From contig CAAGAU010000030.1 in NCBI GenBank assembly GCA_900767885.1, forward strand, positions 1-34,294: a stretch of 34,294 nucleotides of DNA, written 5' to 3'. Both the position numbers and the translations under genes were made by a program. This document shows positions 6,315-13,055 of this stretch, piece after piece; positions within the stretch are counted from its first letter, which is position 1; each line of letters begins with the position of its first letter. The DNA is from Clostridia bacterium. Its GTDB lineage: Bacteria > Bacillota > Clostridia > Christensenellales > Borkfalkiaceae. The notes beneath the pieces are model-generated. The model did not search any database and was not told the origin of the DNA. It saw nothing but the letters and a program-made list of their open reading frames with translations.

Positions 6315-7664
6315 ATGCACTCTGTAAAAAACGCAAATCCCGAGTTTTACGGGAAAGAAAAAGTCTATAAAATTCTTTTAAAAATAGCCCCGCCGGTTAT
6401 GTTCGCGCTGCTTATACAGGCATTGTATAACGTGGTGGACAGTTTTTTCGTAGGCAGATATTCCGACCCGGACGGTCTTACCGCGCTTTCGGTTATATAT
6501 ACCGTTCAACTATTGATAATCGCGCTCGCCGTAGGTACGGGCGTGGGCGTAAATACCTTTATGGCAAAACTCTACGCCGAAAATAAAAACGACGTAGCCG
6601 ACGAAACCGCCGGTTGCGGAATAGTAACCGCTTTTATTATGTGGCTTATATTTTCGGTTATTTCGATATTCGTGCTTAAACCTTACGTAAGCATGCAGTC
6701 CAAAACCGAACTCGCGAGAAAATTCGCCTACGAATACGGCATGATCGTTTGCATGGGCAGCATAGGAGTTTTTACCGAAGGAATTTTTTCTAAAATATTG
6801 CAGGCGCAGGGCAATATGCTCTTGCCTACCGTGGCGCAGGTTACGGGCGCGGTCATAAACGTTATTTTAGACCCTATACTTATTTTCGGTTGGGGTTTTA
6901 TACCGTCCATGGGAGTAAAGGGTGCGGCGATCGCCACCGTAATAGGTCAGATCGTGGCGGCTGTAATAACGGGCGCAAAAGCCTTTCGTAAATCCCCCGC
7001 GCTTAAAAAGTACGGCTACTACCTTAAAAAAATATTCGGCTACGGCTACCCGTCTATACTTATGCAGTCTATGTTCACCGTATACATACTTGCGCTTAAC
7101 GTTATTCTCGCCCGCTTTTGCGACGAGGCGGTAACCGTACTCGGTCTTTATTATAAGGCGCAGTCATTTTTCTGGATTCCCCTTATGGGTCTGCAAACCT
7201 GCATAGTCCCCGTAATAAGTTATAACTACGCCAATTCGTGCTATAAGCGGGTTAAATCCGTTATGAACTGGTCTTTCGGCATATCCGCCGTCTGTATGTT
7301 TATAGGCATAATTTTCTTTGAATTTTTCCCCGTGCAGGTGCTTTCCGTTTTCTCGCAGTCGCAAAAAGTGTTCGAGATAGGCAAAGTGGCTTTTCCCATA
7401 ATAGGTTTAAGTTTTATGCCCGCAGTGTTCTCGTTTATGATATCAGTTTTGTTCCAGGCGGTTGGTATGGCGGCACAAAGCGTCGCTTTAACCCTTTTAA
7501 GACAGATTTTCGGACTTATTCCCCTGTTTTATCTGTTTTCGCTCATAGGGCTTAACTATTGCTGGATAGCCTTCCCCGTGGCGGAAACCGTAACCGCCGT
7601 CGTGGGAGTTATAATGTACGTCGTTCTCCTTAAAAAATGGACTGTCGAGGGAAAGAACGAGTAG
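6315..7664 (+). CDS. MATE family multidrug/toxin exporter
   Basis: This is a 449-residue inner-membrane antiporter of the MATE family, with twelve hydrophobic segments in two related halves. It would use a Na+ or H+ gradient to export cationic drugs or metabolites; the substrate cannot be read from sequence. Family features include the N-terminal IAPPVMFALLIQALYNVVDS followed by FFVGRYSD, the QAQGNML region after TM4, and DPILIFGWGF followed by GVKGAAIATVIGQ. The second half starts near residue 235 (GYGYPSILMQSMFTV). No Shine-Dalgarno is seen; TATAAA (6304-6309) lies five bases before the ATG, with CTGACT 18 bases further up. The last 168 bases overlap the end of convergent spoIVFB. A pair of dispersed repeats sits immediately upstream. 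Confidence 0.92.
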   Translation: MHSVKNANPEFYGKEKVYKILLKIAPPVMFALLIQALYNVVDSFFVGRYSDPDGLTALSVIYTVQLLIIALAVGTGVGVNTFMAKLYAENKNDVADETAGCGIVTAFIMWLIFSVISIFVLKPYVSMQSKTELARKFAYEYGMIVCMGSIGVFTEGIFSKILQAQGNMLLPTVAQVTGAVINVILDPILIFGWGFIPSMGVKGAAIATVIGQIVAAVITGAKAFRKSPALKKYGYYLKKIFGYGYPSILMQSMFTVYILALNVILARFCDEAVTVLGLYYKAQSFFWIPLMGLQTCIVPVISYNYANSCYKRVKSVMNWSFGISAVCMFIGIIFFEFFPVQVLSVFSQSQKVFEIGKVAFPIIGLSFMPAVFSFMISVLFQAVGMAAQSVALTLLRQIFGLIPLFYLFSLIGLNYCWIAFPVAETVTAVVGVIMYVVLLKKWTVEGKNE

Positions 7665-8450
7665 TTTATTATATACTTCATGCGGCTCGAAAACCCTTAA
7701 AAGTTCGCTTTTTTTTGAGTAAATCATTATTTTATACAGGCTTTCCCCATCGTATAAAGAATAAAATTTTTTCACCGTGAAATCCGTTCCGGCGGCAATG
7801 GTTTTTACCCTTTTGGGGCGTTTTACGGTCAAGGGCGAAAGTCCCTCGTAAAACCTGATATAACCGTCGTCGGGGTTTTTGTGTATCGCGCCCGCGAATA
7901 TAAACGAGGCGAAAAACAAAAGCGAAAAATTTACCCCGAAAAAACACGAATAAACGAATAAACCGAGTAATATAAAAGAAAAGATTATCCCCGCCGTCCG
8001 CGTTATCGCAGCGGCGGTTTTTCGTTTTAGTTTTAAACTGAGAGTGCATAGCAAAAGCCTGCCCCCGTCGAGCGGAAACGCCGGGATAAGGTTTATCGTA
8101 AACAACGCGAGATTAGCCTCCGCCGCGAGTTCGGTATACGGGTAAGTCAGGGGAAAGAGCCACCATAGCGCGATTATCGCTATATAAATCGCAAGGTTTA
8201 CCATAGGACCCGCGCATACGACTTTTATCTCGTCTTTATAACTTATTCCGCTTATATCGCCCGAAATAACCGCGCCGTAAGGCATAAGAGTAATGCGGTT
8301 TAATTTATAACCGCACTTTTCGGCGGCGCGCGCATGCCCGAGTTCGTGAATAAGCGCGCATAGCGTAAACGCCGCAAAAGAAAATACTTTGCCCGTTGCG
8401 GCAAAGTATAATCCGAAAATAAAAAACAGCGGGTGTACGGTAACTTTCAT
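7497..8450 (-). CDS. spoIVFB: SpoIVFB-like intramembrane metalloprotease (M50/S2P)
   Basis: This is a site-2-protease type zinc metalloprotease. In Bacillus, SpoIVFB in the outer forespore membrane cleaves pro-sigma-K. The HExxH zinc motif is HELGH at 35-39 and the third ligand lies in NLIPAFPLDGGR (120-131). Several TM segments lie in residues 5-195. A soluble part of about 200-270 resembles a weak CBS-like tail. The reading frame continues for about 55 residues past where relatives would end, antisense to the last 168 bases of the MATE gene, and no stop occurs earlier. Its ATG overlaps the spoIVFA stop (ATGA), so the two are coupled. The M50 family is certain; the SpoIVFB assignment rests on the partner gene and size. 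The substrate is inferred. Confidence 0.85.
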   Translation of the reverse strand: MKVTVHPLFFIFGLYFAATGKVFSFAAFTLCALIHELGHARAAEKCGYKLNRITLMPYGAVISGDISGISYKDEIKVVCAGPMVNLAIYIAIIALWWLFPLTYPYTELAAEANLALFTINLIPAFPLDGGRLLLCTLSLKLKRKTAAAITRTAGIIFSFILLGLFVYSCFFGVNFSLLFFASFIFAGAIHKNPDDGYIRFYEGLSPLTVKRPKRVKTIAAGTDFTVKKFYSLYDGESLYKIMIYSKKSELLRVFEPHEVYNKLLVLSLDSPFFKENDVHYNSHDGGYGFRHGEGYPAIVKPYERKQIKQGNKSENLS

Positions 8451-9199
8451 ACCGACCAGACTATCGAGTTACCCTCTAAAACGTAGTTGGTTAAAAGTAC
8501 GTCTTCGTCGTACATACACACCTTGGCTTCGCCGCCGTTGAGATAGCAGAAAGGAACGTATCTGTAAACCGACTCGCCTTTGTCGGCATAAACGAAGTCC
8601 ACGCCCGAAATAACCGTTTTAAAAATTCCGCTGTGCGAAATCGTTACGGTATACTTGCCGTTTTCTTCCGTTACGGAGGAAACCGTTCCGTCGCAAACGG
8701 GGTAGAGCGCGCCCTTGCCCGAAAAAGTCATAACGCCGTTTTCTACCTTTGAAGCGAGCGTTTCGGACGGACTTTGAGCGTTGAAACTGCGGTAAGAGCG
8801 GACGTCCGTATTAGTCTGAACGGACGAAAAAGCCTTTTTAAACATTACGTTTATGCCGCTGTTCTCCCAAAAAATATTGGTTAAAAGTATGCCCGCTATA
8901 AGTACGAAAACGGCTACTCCTTCGGCGTAGACTATATCGAATCTGCGCTTTGGTTTACTTTCCGTTTCGGCTTTAATCGCCTTATCGCGGCGTTTTTTAA
9001 AAAATTTAGGTTTTTTTACTTCGGTATATTCCTGCTCGAAAGTAGGTTCTGCGTTCTGCGGCGCAGGCTCGTCGTTCACCTTTTTTATAACGTCCTCTTT
9101 AACGTCTTTTTTGCGTTTGCGCCCCGCGCGTTTTACTACCACGTCGCACGAAGAAACCATAGTTTTAAGCATTTCGGCGTATTCCGTTCCGTCGTTCAT
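8447..9199 (-). CDS. spoIVFA: SpoIVFA-like regulator with degenerate M23 domain
   Basis: SpoIVFA anchors and inhibits SpoIVFB until a forespore signal arrives. This 250-residue protein has a basic, disordered N-terminal part (1-90, with RKRKKDVK and FFKKRRDK), one TM helix at about 93-111 and an extracytoplasmic C-terminal domain of about 155-248. The C-terminal stretch GALYPVCDGTVSSVTEENGK and the strands after it resemble a LytM/M23 fold, but the HxH and other zinc ligands are absent, as in known SpoIVFA. GGGAG lies about 11 bases before the ATG. It is the first gene of a two-gene operon with spoIVFB, with a four-base overlap. The sequence is divergent, so the name rests on architecture plus neighbour. 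Confidence 0.75.
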   Translation of the reverse strand: MNDGTEYAEMLKTMVSSCDVVVKRAGRKRKKDVKEDVIKKVNDEPAPQNAEPTFEQEYTEVKKPKFFKKRRDKAIKAETESKPKRRFDIVYAEGVAVFVLIAGILLTNIFWENSGINVMFKKAFSSVQTNTDVRSYRSFNAQSPSETLASKVENGVMTFSGKGALYPVCDGTVSSVTEENGKYTVTISHSGIFKTVISGVDFVYADKGESVYRYVPFCYLNGGEAKVCMYDEDVLLTNYVLEGNSIVWSV

Positions 9200-9319
9200 A
9201 ATTTTATATCTCCCGTCTTTTTTTCGGCTCTTTTGCCGTTACTGCTATATTTTACGCGCGCAGATTTACCGTTAGAACGCCTTAAAATTTTTATTTTGCG
9301 AAATTTGTAACTTTTTTAG

Positions 9320-9358
9320 ATATATGACAGGCACTTGTCATATATAGTAGTCTATAAT
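9320..9358 (+). promoter_or_regulatory. Palindromic operator-like site over the Sel1 gene promoter
   Basis: Perfect 10 bp arms ATATATGACA (9320-9329) and TGTCATATAT (9336-9345) are separated by six bases. A -10 box TATAAT follows at 9353-9358. The palindrome covers where the -35 box should be, and no good -35 is seen at 17 bp. This suggests control by a dimeric regulator that is not encoded in the window. A small hairpin TGCCG/CGGCA lies in the leader (about 9377-9395). Confidence 0.55.
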
Positions 9359-9413
9359 CGGGGTGTAATCAAGGTGATGCCGAATTGCTTACGGCAAAAA
9401 AAAGGAGTTAGAA

Positions 9414-9968
9414 ATGATAAATAAAATATTGATAAAAAGCGCGATAGAGGGTAATGCCGAAAGTTGTTATCTGCTTGCCGAAAAGTATTTTAACGGCAAC
9501 GGCACTCAAAAGGACAGAGAAATAGCAAAACAATGGTACGAGGTTGCGGCAAAAAAAGGACATACCGCCGCGCAGTATATGTACGGATATTTGCTCTGCG
9601 TATCCGCCCGTAACGAAAAAGAACTTATAAAGGGCGTAAAATATATAAAGCAAAGCGCGAAAAAGTCGCATACGGCGGCAATGCTGTTGCTTGCGCGCAA
9701 TTATTTTTACGGCGTAGGGGTTAAAAAGAGCGAGAAAAAAGCTTTTAAAACGTGGAAAAAAGCCTCCGAAGCAGGTTGTCCCGAGGCGCAGTATTATATT
9801 GGTTTGTGCTACGACAAAGGCATTTACGTAAAGCGCAACGTGTTAAAGGCAAAGAGATATTTGTTCGGCGCGCTCGAAAACGGATATACGGAGAGCGTAA
9901 ACGTATTGAAGTCGGGATATATGCAGAACGTAAATATATTGCGTTCGGGTTATCCCGTAGCGGCGTAA
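9414..9968 (+). CDS. Sel1-like (TPR-related) repeat protein
   Basis: This 184-residue soluble protein is built from helical Sel1-like repeats. Recognisable units include AIEGNAESCYLLAEKYFNGN (10-29) leading to AKQWYEVAAKKG, HTAAQYMYGYLL, SHTAAMLLLARNYFYGVGV, and CPEAQYYIGLCYDKGIYV leading to AKRYLFGALENG. Such proteins act as protein-protein adaptors; no catalytic motif is present and no signal peptide is seen. The C-terminal end repeats a short unit, VNVLKSGY then VNILRSGY. AAGGAG lies seven bases upstream of the ATG. It is a single gene with its own palindrome-bearing promoter, flanked downstream by family B repeats. The partner and role are unknown. Confidence 0.85.
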   Translation: MINKILIKSAIEGNAESCYLLAEKYFNGNGTQKDREIAKQWYEVAAKKGHTAAQYMYGYLLCVSARNEKELIKGVKYIKQSAKKSHTAAMLLLARNYFYGVGVKKSEKKAFKTWKKASEAGCPEAQYYIGLCYDKGIYVKRNVLKAKRYLFGALENGYTESVNVLKSGYMQNVNILRSGYPVAA

Positions 9969-9987
9969 ATTGTAATATTAAAAATAG

Positions 9988-10090
9988 TACGTCATATTGA
10001 GCGCAAGCGAAATATCCCACGACTAAAGTGAAAAGTATATGCTCTTTCAGTTCTTCGGTGGGATTCTTCACTATCGTTCAGAATGACGTG
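9988..10090 (+). repeat. Family B inverted-repeat element, complete copy
   Basis: The left arm ACGTCATATTGAGCGCAAGC and the right arm, read on the minus strand as ACGTCATTCTGAACGATAGT, are imperfect terminal inverted repeats of about 32 bp enclosing about 40 bp. The element has no reading frame and could fold into one long hairpin. It begins 20 bases after the Sel1 gene stop and may act as its terminator. The format resembles a MITE, but no transposase or target duplication was identified. Confidence 0.8.
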
Positions 10091-10102
10091 TAATAAAAAT
10101 AG

Positions 10103-10331
10103 TACGTCATATTGAGCGTAAGCGAAATATCCCACAACCTAAGTGAGGATAGTATATGCACAGTCAGTTCTTCGGTGGGATTCTCAACTTCTATTATTCG
10201 GCACTTAACGCTAATGCGTTAAAACTACCGTTTTCCGCATTTTTAATAAAAAATGCGAGTGCCTTATGAATATCTTCGTTCGCAAACCCTTGCAAGCAAG
10301 TTTGCTCACTCGACATTGACAGAATGACGTA
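10103..10331 (+). repeat. Family B element interrupted by family C
   Basis: The family B left arm and centre (10103 to about 10189) are followed by an inverted copy of the family C block (about 10190-10321). The terminal AGAATGACGT of family B ends the element at about 10331. The same B-plus-C joint is found in opposite orientation at 5896-6061, so the composite has been copied as one unit or C inserts at a fixed site. Confidence 0.75.
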
Positions 10332-10396
10332 AGGCTTTGCCTCCTCCTTCGGGGAATACTACCGCTTAACAAACGACAAAGCGGTAATGCCGCAGA
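10332..10396. repeat. Short family D repeat fragment
   Basis: CTCCTCCTTCGGGGA (about 10341-10355) plus a following CAAAGCGGTAATGCCG stretch recurs in altered form at 12661-12710 and 12917-12965. An inverted match (CCCCCGAAGGAGGAAGC) lies at 22270-22290. Its boundaries are unclear. Confidence 0.4.
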
Positions 10397-10420
10397 TTAA
10401 AGTGGCGGCGAAAAAATAAA

Positions 10421-10452
10421 AAAGGTTGCATTTTTACTAAAATGCAACCTTT
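10421..10452 (-). terminator. Terminator of the BY-kinase gene
   Basis: Perfect 14 bp arms AAAGGTTGCATTTT (10421-10434) and AAAATGCAACCTTT (10439-10452) flank a four-base loop. A/T tracts occur on both sides. It lies 18 bases beyond the minus-strand stop at 10470. Confidence 0.85.
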
Positions 10453-10469
10453 CTTTTTGTCCGGTATAA

Positions 10470-11870
10470 TCAGTCTTTTTTAACGTCGTTTTTTAATTCT
10501 TCCGCGCCGCGTGCGGAGTACGCGTAGTTATAACGATAATAATATTTATCGGCAACGCTGTCCGCAAAGGTCAGAACCGTGCCTATTACGGTCGCTCCGC
10601 TCCGCTCGAGGTCTTTTATAGAAGCCTCGACGTCGCGCGCGCCCACGTAATTGTTTCTCGCAACGAAAACCGTAGCGTCCGCAAGGGGTGTAACGGTGAT
10701 ATAATCGGAAATTATTCTTACGGGCGCACAGTCCAGAATAACAAACTCGTATTTTTCCTTTGCCTGGGCAATCAACTGTCTGAATTTGTCCGAAGTAAAG
10801 AATATCGAGTGGTTTTCTATACGGTCGCCGCAGGTGATAACGTCAACTCCTTCGAAAGGAGTATGTTTTACTATTTCGTCAAAAGTTTTGGTACCCTGGA
10901 AATAATCGGTTATGCCGGTATGACGGTGAAGAGATACTCTCCTGTGAACGGAAGGGTTGGCAAAATCGCAGTCTATAATAACGGTTTTTCTGTGAGCCTC
11001 CGCAAGACCGATCGCAAGATTTATCGAAACCGAAGTTTTGCCTTCGCCCGCTATCGACGACTGAACCTGATAAACCTGTCTGCCGGTGCAGATATGGTCG
11101 TAAACGAGCGAGTCGGCAATCCTGGTAAGGTCGTGCCGGACGAATCTGTTGGGGTTTTTACTCTCTTTTTTATCGATTTTTTCGTTGGTGGCAACGCCCA
11201 GCGTTTTTACGCCCGAAATAGCCTCGAGCCTGTCGGAAGAGGATATTTTATCGGCTATAAAATAAACGCAAAGCGCGTAAATAAACACCGCCGCAACGCC
11301 CAATATTCCCGAAAGAAGAACTATGGTTTTCTTTTTGGAGCCGACCGTAATTTTAGGTTGGGCGGTTCCGTCGTCCGAAACGACCGAGTACTGCGGGGTT
11401 ATTTTAATTTTTTTATTTGCCAGCGGGTTGGCTTCTTCGGTTTCCGCCTCGTAAAAACCTTTTAAAGCGTCTACTATCGCAACCAGTTTTATTTTAGCGT
11501 CTTCCGGAGAAGAATCCTTATAAGAAATGTTAATGATAAGGCTGTTGTCTTCGTTTTTGACCGTAATGTTTTTAGAACTGCACTTTTTTTGAGTTTTACG
11601 CGAGGCAACGCTTAAAACGTAATCGCCTTGCGCCGAGTCGCAGATGGACGGAATGTATACTCTTGCTACCGAAATACCCGTAGTTACGTCGTTGCCCGTT
11701 TCCGCGTCTACGAAAACGTCTGTCGAAGCAACGTAATATCTGGGTGTAAACGAGGCTATTACAACGCCCGCCGCGATACATACCGCCAGTATTATACATT
11801 CTACGATCCAGCACTTTCGGATAACGTAAAAAAAGTCCGCCAAGTTTAATTTTTTCTCATTGTTTGTCAT
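10470..11870 (-). CDS. Polysaccharide co-polymerase/BY-kinase fusion (CpsCD/Wzc type)
   Basis: One 466-residue chain joins a Wzz-type chain-length domain to a bacterial tyrosine kinase. TM1 lies at about 20-41, an extracytoplasmic domain at about 42-180 and TM2 at about 181-205. The cytoplasmic kinase has Walker A SSIAGEGKTS (271-280), Walker A' VIIDCD (297-302), Walker B VILDCA (377-382) and a C-terminal tyrosine cluster DKYYYRYNYAY (about 441-451), the likely autophosphorylation sites. Such proteins control export and length of capsular or exopolysaccharide. In most Bacillota the two halves are separate genes; here they are fused as in Wzc, but without Wzc's length. No polysaccharide genes are adjacent, so it is an orphan. 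The ATG has AGGA about nine bases upstream. Confidence 0.88.
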   Translation of the reverse strand: MTNNEKKLNLADFFYVIRKCWIVECIILAVCIAAGVVIASFTPRYYVASTDVFVDAETGNDVTTGISVARVYIPSICDSAQGDYVLSVASRKTQKKCSSKNITVKNEDNSLIINISYKDSSPEDAKIKLVAIVDALKGFYEAETEEANPLANKKIKITPQYSVVSDDGTAQPKITVGSKKKTIVLLSGILGVAAVFIYALCVYFIADKISSSDRLEAISGVKTLGVATNEKIDKKESKNPNRFVRHDLTRIADSLVYDHICTGRQVYQVQSSIAGEGKTSVSINLAIGLAEAHRKTVIIDCDFANPSVHRRVSLHRHTGITDYFQGTKTFDEIVKHTPFEGVDVITCGDRIENHSIFFTSDKFRQLIAQAKEKYEFVILDCAPVRIISDYITVTPLADATVFVARNNYVGARDVEASIKDLERSGATVIGTVLTFADSVADKYYYRYNYAYSARGAEELKNDVKKD

Positions 11871-11907
11871 CTTATTTTATCCTGCCATTGTAGAATTCAG
11901 CCTTTAC

Positions 11908-11936
11908 ATTTTAGCACATTACGGAAAATCTGTCAA
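11908..11936 (-). promoter_or_regulatory. Sigma-A promoter of the BY-kinase gene
   Basis: Minus-strand TTGACA (11931-11936), a 17 bp spacer and TAAAAT (11908-11913) form a near-perfect promoter. The -35 box contains the stop codon of upstream queT (TGA, 11933-11935), so the promoter is packed into the end of that gene. Confidence 0.8.
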
Positions 11937-12517
11937 CAATTAGAGGTATATTTGGAAATTCTGGTATAAACGGGGAAAAATAGAGCCGCGCCGAAAGTAT
12001 ATACCACTGCGGCTTCCTCGCCGCCGATTATAAGCACGTCGATAATATAAGCGTTCTCGTTTGTTCCGCAAAGAATAAAAATAAGCGGCACGGCAAGCGC
12101 GTTTAAAATTACGGGGAAAAGCCCGCCCAGAGTAAATTTAAGATATTTGTTTTTTATAAATCTGCCGACAAGATAAGTCCCGACTGCGGCGATAAGCGTC
12201 GCAAGCGAACCTAATATAATGTCGTAAATTCCGTTGCCTATAAGGTTGGAAATAGCGCACCCCACGAACAGCGCGGGGACTGCTTCGGGAAACAAAAGGG
12301 GCAGAACGGTGAGAGCTTCCGACACGCGGCACTGCAAAATACCGAACGAAAACGGTTGCAGTAAGTAATTAAGCGCGACGTAAAGGGCGGCTATAACGCC
12401 CACGCGGCACAGTGCTTTTGCCGACGGATTTGCAAAAAAAGAGCCTTTTTTTTCCTGATTTTCCTGAGAGTTTTTTATTTGTTGTACCTCGGTTTTTTTA
12501 TTTACCCGTTGCGGCAA
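11933..12517 (-). CDS. queT: QueT-type ECF transporter S component (queuosine precursor uptake)
   Basis: QueT is the substrate-binding membrane subunit of an energy-coupling-factor transporter thought to import the queuosine precursor preQ1 or a related base. The protein (194 residues) has about six TM segments from residue 33 on. It shows the family stretch RVSEALTVLPLLFPEAVPAL and then GNGIYDIILGSLATLIAA. The first 30 residues are polar and poorly conserved. The only possible in-frame start before the conserved region is TTG at 12515-12517, without a clear Shine-Dalgarno, so the start is uncertain. The shared EcfA/T energising modules are not in the window. A consensus promoter and a compact structured leader precede it, consistent with riboswitch control. 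Confidence 0.82.
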   Translation of the reverse strand: MPQRVNKKTEVQQIKNSQENQEKKGSFFANPSAKALCRVGVIAALYVALNYLLQPFSFGILQCRVSEALTVLPLLFPEAVPALFVGCAISNLIGNGIYDIILGSLATLIAAVGTYLVGRFIKNKYLKFTLGGLFPVILNALAVPLIFILCGTNENAYIIDVLIIGGEEAAVVYTFGAALFFPVYTRISKYTSNC

Positions 12518-12572
12518 AGGAAAAAGACTGCCGACGGATATTTGCGGAAGTGTTTATCCGAAAACCTTCCGC
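12518..12572 (-). promoter_or_regulatory. Structured 5' leader of queT, candidate preQ1-type riboswitch
   Basis: The predicted RNA begins with the stem GCGGAAG (12566-12572)/CUUCCGC (12544-12550). Its 15-base loop contains CGGAUA (12555-12560), complementary to UAUCCG just after the stem (12535-12540); this is an H-type pseudoknot topology. A further CGGCA (12529-12533) can pair with UGCCG overlapping the TTG start codon. PreQ1 riboswitches are small pseudoknots that often precede queT. The exact preQ1-I consensus (A-rich tail of six or more bases, conserved loop C) is not matched, so the ligand is a guess. Confidence 0.45.
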
Positions 12573-12576
12573 GGTT

Positions 12577-12605
12577 ATTGTACAACAAACGCGTTTATTT
12601 TGCAA
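12577..12605 (-). promoter_or_regulatory. Sigma-A promoter of queT
   Basis: TTGCAA (12600-12605), a 17 bp spacer and TACAAT (12577-12582) lie on the minus strand. Transcription would begin at about 12570-12572, exactly at the first base of the leader stem. Confidence 0.75.
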
Positions 12606-12710
12606 GCGTTTTTAAGCGAAATGTTTCAGCTTTGTCGCCAAGGCGATATTTTACCCGTTGAAGCGGGGGAGTTGCCAACCGGATAACCGACAAAGCGGTA
12701 ATACGGTTAT

Positions 12711-12867
12711 ATCGGTTGCGATTGCGCCTTTAAAAAAGGCGCAGCGAAAATCCGAAGGGGGACAACTGTTTCCCGAGTCCGTTTTCCCCCTTCGGGCATC
12801 CCCTTTTCCGAAAACTCCTCAAAATCCCCCGACCCCTTTATTCTTTAAAGGGGTGTCTGTAATTTGA
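12711..12867 (+). repeat. Family A dispersed repeat, copy 3
   Basis: This complete copy has the same three hairpins as copy 2 and about 95 percent identity by eye. Differences include GGCATCCCC for GGCAACCCC and GACCCCTTTATT for GTCCCCTTTAAT. The preceding 12661-12710 holds a family D-like fragment. Confidence 0.88.
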
Positions 12868-12916
12868 CTTTTCAGTCTGTATTTTCCATTTGCAATGTTT
12901 AAGCTCTACGCAAAAG

Positions 12917-12965
12917 CTAATCTCGCTTCCTCCTTCGGGGAGACTGCCCACCGAAAAAGCGATGA
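12917..12965 (+). repeat. Family D repeat fragment
   Basis: CGCTTCCTCCTTCGGGGAGA, followed by a CCGAAAAAGCGATGAC segment, resembles the block at 10332-10396 and the inverted block at 22250-22300. It lies between family A copy 3 and the spoIIE promoter region. Confidence 0.4.
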
Positions 12966-12982
12966 CAAAATGCCGCGAGGCG

Positions 12983-13049
12983 TTTTCGTCGTTAAAGTAT
13001 AAATTTCGACCGCATGTGTTATAATGCGAGCGCGCCTTTATAGTATAAT
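12983..13049 (+). promoter_or_regulatory. spoIIE promoter region with two Spo0A-box-like sites
   Basis: Two minus-oriented sites, CGACGAAAA (12983-12991) and GGTCGAAAT (13003-13011), each match TGNCGAA with one mismatch and are exactly 20 bp apart, on the same helix face. TATAAT follows at 13020-13025, and a second TATAAT at 13044-13049 lies six bases before the ATG. In Bacillus, spoIIE is activated by phosphorylated Spo0A at a sigma-A promoter. No good -35 box is seen for either -10. Confidence 0.45.
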
Positions 13050-13055
13050 CCGGTT

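Noticed and set aside
6082..6327. 81-codon frame through family A copy 2, and the similar frames in copies 3 and 4
   Set aside because: The frame follows the repeat, has no ribosome site or promoter of its own, and the sequence is dominated by hairpin arms. It is kept as a finding about the repeat, not as a gene.
9745..10071. 108-codon minus-strand frame overlapping the Sel1 gene and a family B copy
   Set aside because: Its N-terminal part is encoded by the repeat and the rest is antisense to the clearly coding Sel1 gene.
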